This document shows, piece after piece, positions 18,232 to 25,688 of a DNA stretch of 64,000 nt. Numbering within the stretch: the stretch's first letter is position 1; every line of letters begins with the position of its first letter. Below the pieces are notes generated by a model. That model saw nothing but the letters and a program-made list of their open reading frames with translations, was not told where the DNA came from and searched no databases. Source of the stretch: Saccharothrix syringae (GTDB lineage Bacteria > Actinomycetota > Actinomycetes > Mycobacteriales > Pseudonocardiaceae); contig NZ_CP034550.1 of the NCBI RefSeq assembly GCF_009498035.1, forward strand, positions 3,038,001 through 3,102,000, written 5' to 3'. A program made the position numbers and the translations under genes.

Positions 18232-18412
18232 GCGCGGACCTCGACATCGGCGACCAGACGACTTACGCCCGGCGCCGCCAGGAGCGCATCGACAGCGCAC
18301 AGGTTCCCGGGACGACCAGCGCCGACAACGCCGAACTGGTGGCCATGCGTCGACGGATCGCTGACCTGCTCGAGCAGGGGGTCTTCACCCAAGGCCAGGT
18401 GGTTGTTTAGAG
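18232..18412 (+). mobile_element. IS3-family OrfA fragment
   Basis: The plus-strand frame reads CADLDIGDQTTYARRRQERI then a segment with SADNAELVAMRRRIADL. This is the helix-turn-helix to leucine-zipper junction of IS3-group OrfA proteins. No start codon precedes it and the tail (FTQGQVVV) is foreign, so it is a truncated remnant. Confidence 0.55.
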
Positions 18413-18660
18413 GGTGTCTGAAAGACTATGTGGAGGGTTTGCCGAGGCGGTGGAGCATGATCATGGCGAGGTGGATCGTGTTGTTCGAGGCGTCGAGGCT
18501 GTACTCGTAGTCCTTTTCGCTCCCACAGCCCTTCCCGCCGCCAGGTCGTGACCGTGGAGACGGCGCTTTCGCCCAGGACGGGATGCCCACCGCGGTGAGG
18601 GTGTCGATGATGCCGTGGGCGCGACCGCGGCCAGGTCGTAGGTCGAGGCGGGCGCCCCGG
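18413..18660 (-). mobile_element. IS5-family transposase C-terminal remnant
   Basis: The minus strand reads the typical IS5 C-terminus (KDYEYSLDASNNTIHLAMIM) before a stop. Frameshifted upstream pieces include RAHGIIDTLTAVGIPSW. The plus-strand sequence GAGGGTGTCTGAAAG at 18413 looks like the outer inverted repeat. The N-terminal half and the second inverted repeat are missing. Confidence 0.55.
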
Positions 18661-18892
18661 TCGATCGGGGGGCTGTCGAGGATGGCACAGGCCCTGCGGG
18701 GGCGCCCCGGATCGCCTCGGCCGGATTCGGGTCGAGGTCGGCCGGGAACCGGACCGCTTCTCGGGTTTGGGGTGGGGATGACCTGGCCCCTGTCGGCGGA
18801 TCGGGCTCGCGACAACGTCCCGCACCGGGTCGTCCTGCCGGCCCGGTCGATGCGTGTCGACGGGGCGGGGTCACCGGTGATCCGGGCCCGGG

Positions 18893-19339
18893 TCAGTTCT
18901 CCAGGAGGGTGCGCAGCGTCCGGCGAAACTGACTCGTCGCATTCGGACTGAGCGCGGCCAGGAACGCGCTCTCGGCCTTCCCGTACGCCACCCGCGCCGC
19001 GTCGTAGGTCCGCATCCCCTGTTCGGTGAGCTCGACGACGTTCCTGCGCCGGTCCGCGGGGTCCGGTCGCCGCGTGACGATGCCCTTGCGCTCTAGCACG
19101 TCCAGCAACGCCACCATCGTGGTGCGGTCGATGCCGAGCGTCTGCGCCACCTGCAGCTGCGACGTCGGTTCCCGGTGGGCCAGGACCCGGAGCGCCCCGA
19201 AGTCCTTGCTGTCGATCCCCAGCGGTCCGAGCGCCGCGTCCGTCAACGCCGTGAGCTTCAGGGTCGCGTGCTTGAGGAGGTACCCCAGGACCTCGTGCGG
19301 GTCGGCGCTGGTGCTCGGCTCGGTGGACACGACCCCCAT
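18893..19339 (-). CDS. MarR-family transcriptional regulator
   Basis: 148 aa from ATG 19339; the frame extends further upstream, but that part is antisense to the neighbouring gene. A winged helix-turn-helix lies at about 45-110 (TSQLQVAQTLGIDRTTMVAL, then LDVLERKGIVTRRPDPADRR with the wing DPADRR), flanked by dimerisation helices. MarR proteins usually repress the divergent gene and themselves and are released by a phenolic or oxidant ligand. A perfect palindrome sits 11 nt before its start and 21 nt before the divergent epimerase-like gene, so that gene is the probable target. Confidence 0.88.
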   Translation of the reverse strand: MGVVSTEPSTSADPHEVLGYLLKHATLKLTALTDAALGPLGIDSKDFGALRVLAHREPTSQLQVAQTLGIDRTTMVALLDVLERKGIVTRRPDPADRRRNVVELTEQGMRTYDAARVAYGKAESAFLAALSPNATSQFRRTLRTLLEN

Positions 19340-19350
19340 CTTAGGCTTAC

Positions 19351-19379
19351 TCTGATCGTCAGTAGTACTGACGATCAGA
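19351..19379. promoter_or_regulatory. Perfect 14-bp-arm palindrome, MarR operator
   Basis: Arms TCTGATCGTCAGTA and TACTGACGATCAGA surround one central G. It lies between divergent marR-type and epimerase-type starts and would cover either promoter, as MarR autoregulatory operators do. Confidence 0.75.
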
Positions 19380-19400
19380 ACCACTGCGAAAGGCGCGACC

Positions 19401-20345
19401 ATGATCCTCGTCACCGGAGGGCTCGGCTTCATCGGCTCCCACACCGTCCGCGCCCTCACCGACGCCGGCGAGGAGTGCGTCCTGCTCCAGCGCCGCACCC
19501 CGCAGATCCCCCCGCACCTGGCCGACCTGCCCGTCCACGTCGCCCAGGCCGACGTCGCCGACCTCGACGCCCTGCTCGCCGTGGGCCGGCAGTACCCGAT
19601 CACCGGGATCGTGCACCTCGCCGTCGCCCTGCCGTGGCCGGTGACCGACACCGACTCGGTCGAGGCCACCGCGGGAGCGCTGGACGCGTTCCTCAACATC
19701 GTCCGCGCCGCGCGGACCTGGGGTGTGCGCCGTGTCGTGACCGCGAGCACCATCGGCGTCTACGGCTTCGCCACCGAAGGCGCGCTGACCGAGGACGTGC
19801 CGATCCCCCTGGGGCACTCCCACGCCATCCCGACGTTCAAGAAGATCACCGAACTCCTCGCCGGCCACCTCTCGGACGTGACCGACGTGGACATCGTCAA
19901 CGCGCGCATCTCCGGCACCTGGGGTCCCGGCGGCCACCTGCCCGACCCGTTCTTCGCCGCCCCCTCCCTGGCCCACGCCGCGGCCCGGCGCGGCGAACCC
20001 GACCTGTCCGGGCTCATCGCACCGCCGCACGCCGAAGACGCCCTCGACCTGCTCTACGTCAAGGACACCGGTCGCGCGCTCGCGCTGCTGCAACTCGCCG
20101 ACAAGCTGAACCACTCCACGTACAACGTCGCCTCCGGCCGTGCCACCAGCAACACCGACGTCGTCACCGCGATCAACTCCGTCGAGCCCGACTTCCGGTG
20201 CGAACTCCCCTCGGCCGGGGACCGCCCGGTGAGCTGGCTCGACATCACGCGCCTGCGCGAGGACACCGGGTTCGAGCCCCGGTACGACACCGCCGCGGCC
20301 GCCGCCGACTACATCGCCTGGCTGCGCGCGGGGAACCAGCGGTAA
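19401..20345 (+). CDS. NAD-dependent epimerase/dehydratase-like protein
   Basis: 314 aa; ATG after GAAAGG. Extended SDR fold: the nucleotide motif GGLGFIGSH is at residues 6-14, the acidic strand QADVADLDALL follows, and TASTIGVYG supplies the Ser/Thr. At the place of YxxxK the sequence is IPTFKKITE, so the catalytic Tyr appears to be Ile. The protein may therefore bind NAD(P) without the standard chemistry, or use another residue. It stands alone, followed by a hairpin at 20400, and is controlled in all likelihood by the divergent MarR. Substrate unknown. Confidence 0.8.
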   Translation: MILVTGGLGFIGSHTVRALTDAGEECVLLQRRTPQIPPHLADLPVHVAQADVADLDALLAVGRQYPITGIVHLAVALPWPVTDTDSVEATAGALDAFLNIVRAARTWGVRRVVTASTIGVYGFATEGALTEDVPIPLGHSHAIPTFKKITELLAGHLSDVTDVDIVNARISGTWGPGGHLPDPFFAAPSLAHAAARRGEPDLSGLIAPPHAEDALDLLYVKDTGRALALLQLADKLNHSTYNVASGRATSNTDVVTAINSVEPDFRCELPSAGDRPVSWLDITRLREDTGFEPRYDTAAAAADYIAWLRAGNQR

Positions 20346-20399
20346 CCCCCGGCCGCCCCCGGTCGCCCTCGGCTGCCGTCGAGCGGATCCGATCGTCGC

Positions 20400-20433
20400 C
20401 TCGCCGGAGACGGCTCCCGTCGTCTCCGGCGAG
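20400..20433 (+). terminator. GC-rich hairpin downstream of epimerase-like gene
   Basis: Perfect 13-bp stem CTCGCCGGAGACG / CGTCTCCGGCGAG with an 8-nt loop, 55 nt past the stop. A second hairpin, GAGGGCC/GGCCCTC, overlaps its right end (20431-20449). There is no T-run, as is common in actinomycetes. It may serve both converging genes. Confidence 0.65.
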
Positions 20434-20516
20434 GGCCCTGACGGCCCTCGGGAGGTCGACCGGTGCTGATGCCCTCCTGCGGGGCGGCCACCGGCCGTGT
20501 CCCGCGCCGTGGGGCG

Positions 20517-20915
20517 TCAGGGGACGAGCAGGTCCGGGGGGATCTGGAGGGCGACGGTGATCAGCGAGTGGACGCGGGCGGCGATCGCGGCGAGCAGGCC
20601 GTGGACCTCGGGGGAGGCGTTCTCGGCCGCGGCCTGGAGGGTGCGCAGGTCGGTGTTGATCAGGTCGAGGATGGCCGTGACGTCGGCCTGCCGGGTGGTC
20701 AGCGCGGTGGAGATCTCCTCCAGGGGAACACCCTGGACCTCCAGGCGTTGTACGAGGTGGATGCGGTCGACGTCGGTGGGGTGGTAGAGGCGGTAGTTGC
20801 CCGCGGTGCGCTTGGCCGGGGAGATCAGGCCGAGGTTGGTGTAGTAGTCGACGGTGCGGGGGCTGACCCCGGCCTTGGCGGCCAGTTCGCCGATCCTGAG
20901 CAGGACCTCGGTCAC
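20517..20915 (-). CDS. MerR-family transcriptional regulator
   Basis: 132 aa from GTG 20915, which has GAGAGGGG 6 nt upstream; the much longer open frame above it is antisense to the CorC gene. MerR helix-turn-helix: RIGELAAKAGVSPRTVDYYT then NLGLI and the wing AGNYRLYHPTDVDRIHLVQR. A coiled coil and a helical C-terminus follow, without the cysteines of metal sensors, suggesting a ligand or stress sensor. It is divergent from the CorC-CorC-Spo0M operon with a dyad between them, so it probably controls that operon and itself. Confidence 0.88.
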   Translation of the reverse strand: MTEVLLRIGELAAKAGVSPRTVDYYTNLGLISPAKRTAGNYRLYHPTDVDRIHLVQRLEVQGVPLEEISTALTTRQADVTAILDLINTDLRTLQAAAENASPEVHGLLAAIAARVHSLITVALQIPPDLLVP

Positions 20916-20952
20916 TCTCGCCCCTCTCGCCGAACAGTCATCGTCAACCCTA

Positions 20953-20970
20953 CAGTCGCACGTGCTAGTG
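20953..20970. promoter_or_regulatory. Imperfect dyad, candidate MerR operator
   Basis: CAGTCGCACGTGCTAGTG matches its own complement at 14 of 18 positions around the core GCACGTGC. It lies midway between the MerR start (20915) and the divergent membrane-protein operon, with TAGTGTTAAG adjoining as a possible -10 region. Confidence 0.4.
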
Positions 20971-21041
20971 TTAAGTATGCCTGATGAGACCGACACAGAC
21001 GGTTGTAGTACTCGGCCGGGCCAGGCCCGGCTGATCTTCGG

Positions 21042-22379
21042 TTGTGGCTCCGCGGCGGTCGCGCCGTGTTGATCCTCTTCGGTTTGCTGGCGATCGTGGC
21101 CCTCACCGCGGCCACCGGGTACTTCGTGGCCCAGGAATTCGCCTACATGGCGGTGGACCGGGGCCGGTTGACGCAGATGGCCGAGGCGGGCGACAAGTCC
21201 GCCGAGCGGGCCCTGCGGGTCACCCAGCGGCTGTCGTTCATGCTCTCCGGCGCCCAGTTCGGCATCACGGTGACCGCGCTGCTGGTGGGCTACGTGGCCG
21301 AGCCGCTGCTCGGCTCCGGCCTGACCGGCCTGGTGGGGTTGACCGGCCTGCCCGAGGCGGTCACGGTGTCGCTGTCCATGGTCGTGGCGCTGGTGTTCGC
21401 CACCGCGGTGCAGATGGTGCTGGGCGAGCTGTTCCCGAAGAACCTGGCCATCGCCAAGCCCGAGGCCCTGGCCACGGCCCTGGCCTCCTCGACCCTGGTC
21501 TACCTGAAGGTCGCGGGTCCGGTGATCCGGCTGTTCGACGCCGCGGCCAACCGGCTGCTGCGCGCGGTCGGCATCGAGCCGGTGGAGGAGCTGCCGCAGG
21601 GCGCCACCCCGGAGGACCTCAAGCAGATCATCGGCGACGCCGGCGAGCAGGGTCACCTGGACCCGGAGCTGTCTCGGCTGCTGGACCGGGGCCTGGGGTT
21701 CCGCGAGCTGGTGGCCGAGCAGGCGATGACGCCGCGCGTGTCGGTGCACACCGTGCGCGCCGACGAGCCCGTCTCGCGGGTGGCGGAACTGCTGGACACC
21801 GGCCACTCCCGCTTCCCGGTCACCGGCGAGGACCTGGACGACCTGCGCGGTGTGGTCGGGTTGGCCGAGGTGCTGACCGTGGCGCCCGAGCAGCGCGCCA
21901 CCACCGCGATCGGCGGGATCGCCTCGCCCGCGCTGGTGCTCCCGGCGACGCTGCCGCTGCCCGCCGTGCTGGAACGGCTGCGCGCCGAGCACCGGCAGCT
22001 GGCCTGCGTGGTCGACGAGTTCGGCGGGTTCGCCGGGGTGGTGTCGCTGGAGGACCTGGCCGAGGAGCTGGTGGGCGAGATCCACGACGAGGACGACCTG
22101 GTCGAGGACGTGATCGAGGAGGTCGGGGACGGGGTGTGGCGGGTGCCGGGCCGGATGCGCGTGGACGAGATCGCCGAGGCGACCGGTGTGGAGCTGCCCG
22201 TCCACGACAGCTACGACACCGTCTCCGGGCTCGTGCTGCACCGGTTGGGCCGCACCGCCCTCGTGGACGACGAGGTCACCGTCGACGGCGTGTCGATCAG
22301 GGTCACCGAAGTCGCCCGCAACGTCCCGGCCCGCGTCGTGATCGGCGCGCCGGTCAGGCAGCGGGAGGAGGTCCGATGA
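21042..22379 (+). CDS. CNNM/CorC (HlyC) family membrane protein, first copy
   Basis: 445 aa from TTG 21042; GTG 21066 is an equally possible start, since neither has a clear ribosome binding site. The N-terminal DUF21/CNNM domain has four hydrophobic segments (LILFGLLAIVALTAATGYFV, then the amphipathic FAYMAVDRGRL, then FGITVTALLVGYVAEPLL and a further pair with GELFPKNLAIAKPE). Two CBS domains follow (about 210-330; MTPRVSVHTV, RFPVTGEDL), then a CorC_HlyC domain with DEFGGFAGVVSLEDL. The family transports or regulates Mg2+/Co2+ and is often mislabelled haemolysin. The stop overlaps the second CorC gene by ATGA. Confidence 0.9.
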   Translation: MWLRGGRAVLILFGLLAIVALTAATGYFVAQEFAYMAVDRGRLTQMAEAGDKSAERALRVTQRLSFMLSGAQFGITVTALLVGYVAEPLLGSGLTGLVGLTGLPEAVTVSLSMVVALVFATAVQMVLGELFPKNLAIAKPEALATALASSTLVYLKVAGPVIRLFDAAANRLLRAVGIEPVEELPQGATPEDLKQIIGDAGEQGHLDPELSRLLDRGLGFRELVAEQAMTPRVSVHTVRADEPVSRVAELLDTGHSRFPVTGEDLDDLRGVVGLAEVLTVAPEQRATTAIGGIASPALVLPATLPLPAVLERLRAEHRQLACVVDEFGGFAGVVSLEDLAEELVGEIHDEDDLVEDVIEEVGDGVWRVPGRMRVDEIAEATGVELPVHDSYDTVSGLVLHRLGRTALVDDEVTVDGVSIRVTEVARNVPARVVIGAPVRQREEVR

Positions 22380-23416
22380 GCACCACCTGGGCACTGCTCG
22401 TCTCGCTGTTCTTGCTGGTGTTCAACGCCTTCTTCGTCGCCGCCGAGTTCGCGCTGATCGCCGCCAAGCGGCACCGGCTGGAGCAGGAAGCGGAGACCAG
22501 CCGCGCGGCCCGTGCCGCCGTGGCCGGTGTCCGCGAGCTGTCGGTGATGCTCGCGGGCGCGCAGTTGGGCATCACGCTGTGCACGCTGGGGCTGGGCGCG
22601 CTGGCCAAGCCCGCCGTGGCGGACCTGCTCGACCCGCTGCTGGGCGCCTGGCTGCCCGACGCGGCGGCCTACGCGATCGCCTTCGCCATCAGCCTGGTGC
22701 TGGTGGTCTTCCTGCACATGGTCGTGGGGGAGATGGCGCCCAAGTCGTGGGCCATCACCCACCCCGAGCGGTCGGCGAAGCTGCTGGCCATCCCGTTCCG
22801 GGGCTTCGCCCGCACCGTCCGCTGGGTGCTCACCGGGCTCAACGGCCTGACCAACGCGCTGCTGCGCGCGTTGAAGGTGACCCCGCAGGACGAGCTGGCC
22901 CAGGCCCACCGCCCCGACGACCTGCGGATGCTGGTGCGCCAGTCCGGCGAGCACGGCCTGATCCCCGAGGGCCAGCAGCGCCTGCTGACCCGGATGCTCC
23001 AGGTGCAGAACACCACCCTGGCCCAGGTCATGGTGCCCGTCGACCGGGCCGTCAGCGTCACCGAGCACACCCGTGCGCGGGCGATCGAGCGCCGCAGCCG
23101 CGAGTCCGGCCGCTCCCGCTTCCCGGTCGTGGACACCCACGGCCGCTTCGTCGGCCTGGTCCACATCCGCGACGCCGTCCGCGACGCCGCGGACGGGGTG
23201 GACAGGACCGCCCGGGAGCTGATGACCCCGCCGCTGACGCTGCCGGCGACGCTGCCGGTCGCGCAGGCGGTGACCGCCATGCGTGCCGACCGGGCGCAGC
23301 TGGCCCTGGTGGCCGACGCCGACCGGGTGGTGGGCATCGCCGCGCTGGAGGACCTGCTGGAAGAGCTGATCGGCGACTTCGAGGACGAGACCGACCCCCT
23401 GCTGCGCGCCACCTGA
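22376..23416 (+). CDS. CNNM/CorC (HlyC) family membrane protein, second copy
   Basis: 346 aa; the ATG overlaps the preceding stop. Same order: DUF21 membrane domain (LVSLFLLVFNAFFVAAEFAL, GITLCTLGLGALAKP, VFLHMVVGEMAPKSWAI) and a CBS pair (about 190-335; MVPVDRAVSV, RFPVVDTHGRFVGLV, ALEDLLEELIGDFEDE). It lacks the C-terminal CorC_HlyC transporter-associated domain that the first copy has. The pair could form a heteromer, as seen for tandem CorC genes elsewhere in actinobacteria. It is 37 nt upstream of the Spo0M gene. Confidence 0.9.
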   Translation: MSTTWALLVSLFLLVFNAFFVAAEFALIAAKRHRLEQEAETSRAARAAVAGVRELSVMLAGAQLGITLCTLGLGALAKPAVADLLDPLLGAWLPDAAAYAIAFAISLVLVVFLHMVVGEMAPKSWAITHPERSAKLLAIPFRGFARTVRWVLTGLNGLTNALLRALKVTPQDELAQAHRPDDLRMLVRQSGEHGLIPEGQQRLLTRMLQVQNTTLAQVMVPVDRAVSVTEHTRARAIERRSRESGRSRFPVVDTHGRFVGLVHIRDAVRDAADGVDRTARELMTPPLTLPATLPVAQAVTAMRADRAQLALVADADRVVGIAALEDLLEELIGDFEDETDPLLRAT

Positions 23417-23453
23417 GGTTTCCCCGCACACCCTTTCGGAGGAATGAAGCCCG

Positions 23454-24431
23454 ATGTTCAAACGGATGCTCAGCGCGTTCGGCGTCGGCGGCCCGTCCGT
23501 CGACACCGTCCTGGACACCCCGCACGCCCAGCCCGGCCAGGTCATCACCGGCCAGGTCCGCATCCAGGGCGGCAGCAACGACGCCCACATCGACCAGATC
23601 CTGCTGTCCCTGGTCACCCGCGTCGAGGTCGAGCACGGCGACCACGAGTTCAACGGCGTCTCGGAGTTCCTGCGCGCCTCCGTGGCCCAGGGCGTGCGCG
23701 TGGCGGCCGGGCAACCGGTCACCGTGCCCTTCCAGCTGCCCATCCCCTGGGAGACCCCGATCACCGCGGTCGGCGGGCAGCCGCTGCCCGGCATGACCGT
23801 GGGCGTGCGCACCGAACTGGTCATCTCCGGCGCCCCCGACAAGGGCGACCTGGACCCCGTCCTGGTCGGCCCGCTGCCCTCCCAGGACCGCGTGCTCCAG
23901 GCGTTCGGCCAGCTCGGCTTCCAGTTCCGCAGCGCCGACGTGGAGGCTGGGCGCATCCACGGCGTCAACCAGGAGCTGGGCTTCTACCAGGAGATCGAGT
24001 TCTACCCGCCGCCGCAGTTCGCCGGCGCGGTCAACCAGGTCGAGCTGACCTTCGTGACCAACCCGCACGAACTGGTCGTCGTCCTGGAGGCCGACAAGCG
24101 CGGCGGCCTGTTCTCCTCCGGCTCCGACGCCTTCGGCCGCTTCCACACCACCCACCACGACGCGCTGGGCACCGACTGGGCGGGCGCGATCAACCAGTGG
24201 CTGGCCCAGGTCGCCCAGCGCGGCGGCCACGCCGCCTACGGCCAGCCCGGCTACGGGCACCACGGCTACGACCAGCACGGCTACGGCCACCACGGCCACC
24301 ACCGCGGCCCGGGCATGGGCGGCGTCGTCGCCGGCGCGGCGGCCGGCGTGGTCGGCGGCATGATCCTCGGCGAGGCGATGGAAGAGGTCTTCGAGGACGA
24401 CGGCGGCGAGGCGTTCGGCTTCGACGAGTGA
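23454..24431 (+). CDS. Spo0M (arrestin-like) sporulation-control family protein
   Basis: 325 aa; ATG with GGAGGAA 10 nt upstream. Residues 1-245 match the Spo0M arrestin-type beta-sandwich: FKRMLSAFGVGGPSVDTVLD at the start, then GQVRIQGG, PFQLPIPWETPIT, LGFQFRSADVEAGRI and QEIEFYPP. The C-terminal tail is a Gly/His/Tyr-rich repeat (GYGHHGYDQHGYGHHGHH), a glycine hairpin (VVAGAAAGVVGGMILGE) and an acidic end. Spo0M affects sporulation and cell-shape pathways in Bacillus; in actinomycetes it often accompanies CorC genes and its role is unclear. It is last in the operon, followed by a strong hairpin. Confidence 0.88.
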   Translation: MFKRMLSAFGVGGPSVDTVLDTPHAQPGQVITGQVRIQGGSNDAHIDQILLSLVTRVEVEHGDHEFNGVSEFLRASVAQGVRVAAGQPVTVPFQLPIPWETPITAVGGQPLPGMTVGVRTELVISGAPDKGDLDPVLVGPLPSQDRVLQAFGQLGFQFRSADVEAGRIHGVNQELGFYQEIEFYPPPQFAGAVNQVELTFVTNPHELVVVLEADKRGGLFSSGSDAFGRFHTTHHDALGTDWAGAINQWLAQVAQRGGHAAYGQPGYGHHGYDQHGYGHHGHHRGPGMGGVVAGAAAGVVGGMILGEAMEEVFEDDGGEAFGFDE

Positions 24432-24438
24432 CCCGGTG

Positions 24439-24481
24439 ACACCTCGGCTCCCGCGCCTCCCACGCGCGGGAGCCGAGGTGT
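24439..24481 (+). terminator. 18-bp perfect hairpin closing the CorC-Spo0M operon
   Basis: ACACCTCGGCTCCCGCGC pairs fully with its complement across a 7-nt loop (24457-24463), starting 8 nt past the Spo0M stop. No T-run follows. Confidence 0.8.
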
Positions 24482-24616
24482 GGCGGATCGACCGGGGGGC
24501 GGCGGGGGCGTTGCCAAGAATTCGCCCGGTGGCGGTGTCCGGGGAGGCCCGGTTCGGGGAAGGATCCGATCCGTCATCGGACACCAGTCACCCATCTGAC
24601 GCCCCGGGGAGTGGAC

Positions 24617-24889
24617 GTGGAGGTTTCCGGCTTTTTCAGTGCCCTGTTCGTGGGACTGATCATCGGCGCGCTGGGCAGGCTGGTGCTGCCCGGCAAGCAG
24701 CACATCCCGATCTGGCTCACCATCGTCGTCGGCGTCGTGGCCGCGGTCGTGGGCACCTTCGTCGCCACCGCGCTCGGCGTGGACGACACCCGCGGCTTCG
24801 ACTGGATCGAGATCGCCATCCAGGTCGGTCTCGCCGCGGGCGGGGTGGCACTCGTGACCGGCTTCTACGGTCGCAGGTCCATGCACTGA
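24617..24889 (+). CDS. GlsB/YeaQ/YmgE-type small membrane protein
   Basis: 90 aa from GTG 24617, preferred because GGGGA lies 6 nt upstream; GTG 24611 would put the same element 1 nt from the start. Three hydrophobic glycine-rich helices: FFSALFVGLIIGALGRLVLP, then IPIWLTIVVGVVAAVVGTFV, then VGLAAGGVALVTGFYG. The GxxxGxxxRLVLPG motif after the first helix is typical of the transglycosylase-associated (GlsB) family, which is induced by envelope and acid stress. It stands alone. Confidence 0.82.
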   Translation: MEVSGFFSALFVGLIIGALGRLVLPGKQHIPIWLTIVVGVVAAVVGTFVATALGVDDTRGFDWIEIAIQVGLAAGGVALVTGFYGRRSMH

Positions 24890-25688
24890 TCGAGCCGCAC
24901 GTGCCGGTGGCGGCCACCGGGCCGTTGCCGCGGCGGCCCGGGTAACGCGACATGCCCGCACGTTCCGACAGCTCGGTGGTCGCACCTGTCGTCGAGGGCC
25001 ATGGCGGCCAGCGTGCGCAGCGGTCGGACGGCGCCGTCGGCGAGCAGACCGCGCGCGGTGGCCGCGGCGGCCCGGACGTCGACCAGGCGCGCCGGTGGGC
25101 CGCCGACGCCGGGCCGGCGGGGTGCGCCGCGCCAGGCCCGGACGTCGTGTCGTCGCGGGTCACCCCGAGCGTGCAGCGGTTGCTCGACCGGCTCTCGCGC
25201 ACCCCGCTGGTCGTCCACGACGCCGACCGCCTGGCCCTCGCCGTCGGGACGGAGGCGGCGGAAACGCCGAGCGGCGGCGCACCCCCGCCCCGGACCGGCG
25301 GAGGCCATCCGATTTCGGACTGCGCGAACAGGCCCCCGAATTGGCGCAATCGACACCCACCGGTACATCACGGAGGTCGGCGTTCGTGCGACTGACGCGG
25401 GAATTCGTGGCGGGCGCGGTGCACGATCAGGTGAACCGGTTCGTCGCACTCGCACGAGTTCATGCTCGTGCGACCGCGTCAATGTCGACCTGCTTCGAAC
25501 GGCTCGCCGAAATCGCCACGCGGTGAGCACCGGTTGACCTGCGGCCGATAAGGCGAGCAGTTCTCGAACGCGGCGCTTGTTCAAGGACGATTGCTCTACC
25601 GGCAGGATCGATACCGCGGCGGAGATCCGCATAGTATGGTCCGCTCCGATCAAGACGTGATCTGCGGCCATGTCGTTGAGGGAGGACC
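24890..25688. other. Gene-poor interval with a probable MmyB-like remnant
   Basis: No intact gene is supported in these 800 bases. Apart from the MmyB-like piece at 25156, a short frame from GTG 25386 (RLTREFVAGAVHDQVNRFVA) ends at 25526 and has no known match. The last 150 nt are less GC-rich and precede the GGDEF-EAL gene, so they probably hold its promoter. Confidence 0.5.
25156..25263 (+). pseudogene. Fragment resembling the MmyB-like ligand domain of an XRE regulator
   Basis: The frame reads RVTPSVQRLLDRLSRTPLVV then HDADRLALAVG. This is the start of the MmyB-type sensor domain that follows the helix-turn-helix in many actinobacterial XRE regulators. No helix-turn-helix upstream and no continuation downstream were found. 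Confidence 0.35.

Noticed and set aside
20517..22394. 625-codon frame that would fuse a long N-terminus to the MerR regulator
   Set aside because: The extra part is the antisense of the CorC gene; GTG 20915 with GAGAGGGG gives a normal-length MerR protein.
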